Below the pieces are notes generated by a model, which saw nothing but the letters and a program-made list of their open reading frames with translations, ran no database searches and was not told where the DNA came from. This document shows, piece by piece, positions 6,146-8,353 of a stretch of 8,353 bases of DNA. Position 1 is the first letter of the stretch. Every line of letters begins with the position of its first letter. The stretch is from the NCBI GenBank assembly GCA_934255105.1, contig CAKQNH010000166.1, positions 1 through 8,353 on the forward strand, read 5' to 3'. Source of the stretch: an uncultured Pirellulaceae bacterium (GTDB taxonomy: Bacteria > Planctomycetota > Planctomycetia > Pirellulales > Pirellulaceae). Both the position numbers and the translations under genes were made by a program.

Positions 6146-6958
6146 TTAGCCGAGATCCAAGGGCAGACGCAGCCCGTCGTAAGCCAATTCGACGCCCGCA
6201 GGGAGCAAGCTGTTGGTCTGCTCGTATTCCAGGTCGTGGCTGACGTGCGTTAGCAGAGCGCGCCGAGGGGCGATGCGAGCGACGGCTTCTAGGGCGGCCT
6301 CCAGATGGAAATGGGTTGGATGCGGGGCGCGACGTAGCGTGTCGAGGATCAGCAGTTCGACGCCTGCTAGAATTTCGAAACTCTCCTCGGGAATGAAGTT
6401 TGTGTCGGTGCAATAGGCAATATTTCCGATGCGAAAGCCTAGCACTTGATAGTTGGGTCCGTGCATCAGCCGCAGCGGTTGCACCTCGGCACCCAGCAGG
6501 TGGAACGCGTCGAGTCCAATCGTGCGGAACTTCAATCGTGGAATTGCTCCAGCATGCGTCTGTGGGCCATTGCTGAAGGCGTAGTCGTAGCTGTGGCGAA
6601 TGCGCTGCTCTACGTTCGGTTCACAGTACAACGGTACCGGCCCGTCAAGATAAAAAGAGAATAATCGCAAATCGTCTAAACCAAAGATGTGGTCGGCGTG
6701 TTCATGCGTGTAGGCCACCGCATGGGCCACTCCCAGTCCTTCCCGTAGGAACTGCGTCCGCAGGTCGGGCGTCGTATCGATCAACAAATTCCCCTCCGGC
6801 AATCCCCAGATCACCGACGATCTCAAGCGCTTGTTCCGCGGATTATTGCTCAAGCAGACAGCGCAACCGCAGCCTATGGTAGGGACACCGACCGACGTGC
6901 CTGTCCCGAGGAAAATTAGCTGGCCGGTGATATCTACGCTGCGAAATGTGGTGGGCAC
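6146..6958 (-). CDS. PhnP-like metallo-beta-lactamase-fold phosphodiesterase
   Basis: This 270-residue metallo-hydrolase belongs to the COG1235/PhnP group. In E. coli, PhnP opens 5-phosphoribosyl 1,2-cyclic phosphate in phosphonate breakdown; related proteins cleave other cyclic phosphodiesters. The dinuclear metal site is complete: THEHADH (His85, His87, Asp89, His90), His166 in LMHG, Asp185 in CTDTN and His238 in LTHVSH. The PhnP-specific structural zinc site is also present: GCGCAVC (Cys30, Cys32, Cys35) with His241. The end, LLPAGVELAYDGLRLPL, resembles PhnP's C-terminus. The start is GTG at 6958, chosen because LIFLGTGTSVGVP follows at residue 14 as in relatives; no strong Shine-Dalgarno is visible and the frame stays open a little further upstream. 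No phn genes for C-P lyase are in the window, so the physiological substrate is uncertain. It is transcribed toward the PLP-enzyme gene and away from the gene at 7349. Confidence 0.88.
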   Translation of the reverse strand: MPTTFRSVDITGQLIFLGTGTSVGVPTIGCGCAVCLSNNPRNKRLRSSVIWGLPEGNLLIDTTPDLRTQFLREGLGVAHAVAYTHEHADHIFGLDDLRLFSFYLDGPVPLYCEPNVEQRIRHSYDYAFSNGPQTHAGAIPRLKFRTIGLDAFHLLGAEVQPLRLMHGPNYQVLGFRIGNIAYCTDTNFIPEESFEILAGVELLILDTLRRAPHPTHFHLEAALEAVARIAPRRALLTHVSHDLEYEQTNSLLPAGVELAYDGLRLPLDLG

Positions 6959-7348
6959 GGATCGATGACTGTTGAGTATGGCAAGTGATATTTCAAGATA
7001 GCCTCGCTGGACGAAAGTACTTTGCAGCGAAAGCGCTGCCTGTTCGACCGGACTCCAGCTTTAGGGAGTTGGCACGCAGGGCGAAAGTGGGCAGCGGTCC
7101 ATTCTCGGCAATCTTCCTTGCGGGCCAATGTCCCCAGGTGCTATGCTTGGATCGCCCGGTTGCTGTCTCAGGGGCTGGTTTGTCTCCAAATTCTAGCACT
7201 GCAGGCCAATTTGTCAGCAGCCCAGCGTCCACACGCTGGGCCGACGTCGCGGAAACTTCGACGTCTGAGTCGGCTGCGATGAACTGGCACCTAACCTTGG
7301 CAATGGTATTGACCCGATCGCTGCACTGGAATTCCAGGAAACTCGCCG
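6959..7348. other. Divergent intergenic region
   Basis: These 390 bases lie between the starts of the minus-strand phosphodiesterase and the plus-strand secreted protein, so both promoters are expected here. Open frames in it are low-complexity mixtures without family resemblance, and one overlaps the start of the gene at 7349. The clearest structure is the hairpin at 7220-7241. A further CGACGTC direct repeat lies just after it (7242-7248 and 7259-7265). Confidence 0.5.
7220..7241. repeat. 9-bp perfect hairpin, GCCCAGCGT/ACGCTGGGC
   Basis: The arms 7220-7228 and 7233-7241 are perfect 9-bp complements with a 4-base loop CCAC. The stem is GC-rich with no T-run on either strand, and sits between two divergently transcribed genes, where a terminator makes little sense. 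It may be an operator, a small REP-like palindrome, or a hairpin in the 5' leader of the gene at 7349. Confidence 0.6.
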
Positions 7349-8140
7349 ATGCTTGTAATTAGTCGAATGTCGTGCATCTTATGGGCCGTGGTGGCGCTAC
7401 ATATCGCCTCAATGCTCGCACCTACGGCCAATGGCCAGACCGAGAACCTTGCGACGCCCCAGTTGGTTGGTTGGTTGACGGACATGGTCCACGACAATCT
7501 GCCCCCTGTTTACGAAGACGATCGCAAGTGGGGGCAACAAAAAGAGGTCTGGGACGGGGTCAAATTTTGGCGCGAAAATGGCCATTTGGAAACCAGACGC
7601 CGAACGAAGCTGGTTAACTCAGGGACCTGGACGCGATACAGCATCGCCATCGTCGAGCCTGAAAAGAACCTACGTATCGAGTTCAAGCGTTTGGAACTGC
7701 TTCCCGACAGTCGCATCGCTTTCGAAATCGCCGTAGATTGCCCGCTGGATGTATTCGGTAGGCTCAGTCAATGGACGCGAGACGTCCAGGTTGTCAGTAT
7801 CAGCGCCAATGCAGATGCGGTCTGTAGGTTGAATATCGTCGGTACGGTACAGTTCCAAATGAACGTACTCAAATTGCCTCCAGACATTAAGATCAAGCCT
7901 CATGTCGACTACGCGCACGTTGAATTGACGCATTACCGCGTGCGGCGGATCAGCCAAGTAGGAGGCGATTTTGCCAAGCTTCTAGGGAATGGCTTGCGAG
8001 GTGTGGTGGATGAGAAGTTGGAAGACATGAATGGCAAACTGGCTGAAAAAATCAACACCCAGTTCGACAAAAACAGCCAACGGCTCTCGTTCTCCTCGCA
8101 AGATTGGCTGCATTCCAAGTTTCCATTGCCAAGCAATTGA
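7349..8140 (+). CDS. Secreted protein of unknown function
   Basis: This is a 263-residue protein. A signal peptide is visible: basic start (Arg6), hydrophobic core 8-24, and likely cleavage after Ala-Asn-Gly (27-29), so the mature protein is exported. ATG 7349 is preceded by AGGAA (7336-7340) at a good 8-base spacing. The mature part begins with NLPPVYEDDRKWGQQKEVWDGVKF (50-73), followed by alternating hydrophobic/polar stretches that suggest a beta-rich fold (about 94-200). It ends in a charged amphipathic helix (GVVDEKLEDMNGKLAEKINTQF, 218-239). I recognise this general pattern from planctomycete hypothetical proteins but know no function for it. No catalytic motif stands out. The cysteines (Cys131 and Cys159) could pair outside the cytoplasm. 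It sits upstream of the partial frame at the window's right edge, with 21 bases between them. Confidence 0.8.
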   Translation: MLVISRMSCILWAVVALHIASMLAPTANGQTENLATPQLVGWLTDMVHDNLPPVYEDDRKWGQQKEVWDGVKFWRENGHLETRRRTKLVNSGTWTRYSIAIVEPEKNLRIEFKRLELLPDSRIAFEIAVDCPLDVFGRLSQWTRDVQVVSISANADAVCRLNIVGTVQFQMNVLKLPPDIKIKPHVDYAHVELTHYRVRRISQVGGDFAKLLGNGLRGVVDEKLEDMNGKLAEKINTQFDKNSQRLSFSSQDWLHSKFPLPSN

Positions 8141-8152
8141 TTACTACCGCGT

Positions 8153-8156
8153 GGAG
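8153..8156 (+). promoter_or_regulatory. Possible ribosome site GGAG for the edge ORF
   Basis: GGAG lies 5 bases before TTG 8162, in the same frame that stays open to the window end. It supports TTG 8162 as a start; TTG 8219, with GGAG at 8205-8208, is an alternative. Confidence 0.3.
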
Positions 8157-8161
8157 TAAGC

Positions 8162-8353
8162 TTGCGCCACTTTACTCTCGAACCCACCCCACCTTGTAAA
8201 CTGCGGAGCTACGGAACATTGCCACTCACTAGTCCTGCTCGGGTAGCGCGGTTGACCACTGTTTCCTTAGTCGCCACCGATTCGCAAATAGCTCAGGCAG
8301 CACGCGACCTCGATGCTCAAGAACTCTCGCGGGCGAACCGCTTTGTGCATGCG
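8162..8353 (+). CDS. Partial ORF, possibly the N-terminus of a 4'-phosphopantetheinyl transferase
   Basis: After the TGA of the secreted-protein gene, the same frame remains open to the right edge. There is no ATG; TTG 8162 with GGAG upstream gives 64 visible residues. The segment VARLTTVSLVATD...LDAQELSRANRFVHA (28-64) resembles the start of Sfp-type phosphopantetheinyl transferases. Those have a beta-strand with a conserved Asp region, then a helix ending in a 'L...E..RA.RF' segment before the ERDRRRF-like motif. Such enzymes load the phosphopantetheine arm onto carrier proteins of fatty acid, polyketide or peptide synthases. The diagnostic metal-binding (GxD) and WxxKE(A/S) motifs would lie beyond the window, so this is a suggestion only. 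The 21-base gap implies co-transcription with the upstream gene. Confidence 0.38.
   Translation, partial: MRHFTLEPTPPCKLRSYGTLPLTSPARVARLTTVSLVATDSQIAQAARDLDAQELSRANRFVHA

Noticed and set aside
7285..7302. Sigma-54 promoter (TGGCAC ... TTGGCA) upstream of the secreted-protein gene
   Set aside because: The spacing is one base too long and the essential GC of the -12 element is not in register.
6985..7362. Plus-strand 125-codon ORF in the divergent intergenic region
   Set aside because: It has no ribosome site or family resemblance and overlaps the better supported start at 7349.
1..8353. CRISPR array, transposase, prophage, toxin-antitoxin or restriction system
   Set aside because: I saw no regularly spaced repeats and no gene with motifs of these systems.

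Overview
This window looks like a chromosomal segment of a planctomycete, most likely in or near the Pirellulaceae. That is an inference from gene content and style, not a database result. Supporting signs are a secreted-type parallel beta-helix protein with the DPxFVDP...DYRLKPGSPA tail that is common in these bacteria, a long enolase-superfamily protein, an orphan sigma-54 response regulator, and a small secreted protein with an LPPVYEDD-type segment that I associate with this phylum. GC content is moderate, start codons include GTG and possibly TTG, and several intergenic spaces are long and palindrome-rich.

Layout. Positions 2-631 (+) hold the C-terminal part of a beta-helix protein that enters from the left. 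Positions 651-1454 (+) encode a membrane fatty acid hydroxylase/sterol desaturase family protein. A 384-base gene-free stretch (1455-1838) carries a terminator-like hairpin and three further inverted repeats. Positions 1839-3221 and 3224-4582 (+) form a tight two-gene unit: an enolase-superfamily enzyme of the muconate-lactonizing (KxK) type followed 2 bases later by an NtrC-type response regulator. Its 3' end converges on a minus-strand gene across 110 bases that contain a 72-base cloverleaf-like palindrome. Positions 4693-5847 (-) encode an IscS/NifS-like PLP enzyme with several substituted active-site motifs. About 300 bases of spacer follow, containing a second, 79-base cloverleaf-like palindrome. 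Positions 6146-6958 (-) encode a PhnP-like metallo-beta-lactamase-fold phosphodiesterase. A 390-base divergent intergenic region contains a 9-bp hairpin. Positions 7349-8140 (+) encode a secreted protein of unknown function. From about 8162 to the window end is an open frame with a possible TTG start that resembles the N-terminus of a 4'-phosphopantetheinyl transferase.

The genes do not form one recognisable pathway or defence system. The only strong functional linkage is the enolase/response-regulator pair. The items most worth following up are the two cloverleaf-like elements on either side of the PLP-enzyme gene, and that enzyme's altered substrate-binding and catalytic-loop residues, which make the label 'cysteine desulfurase' doubtful.
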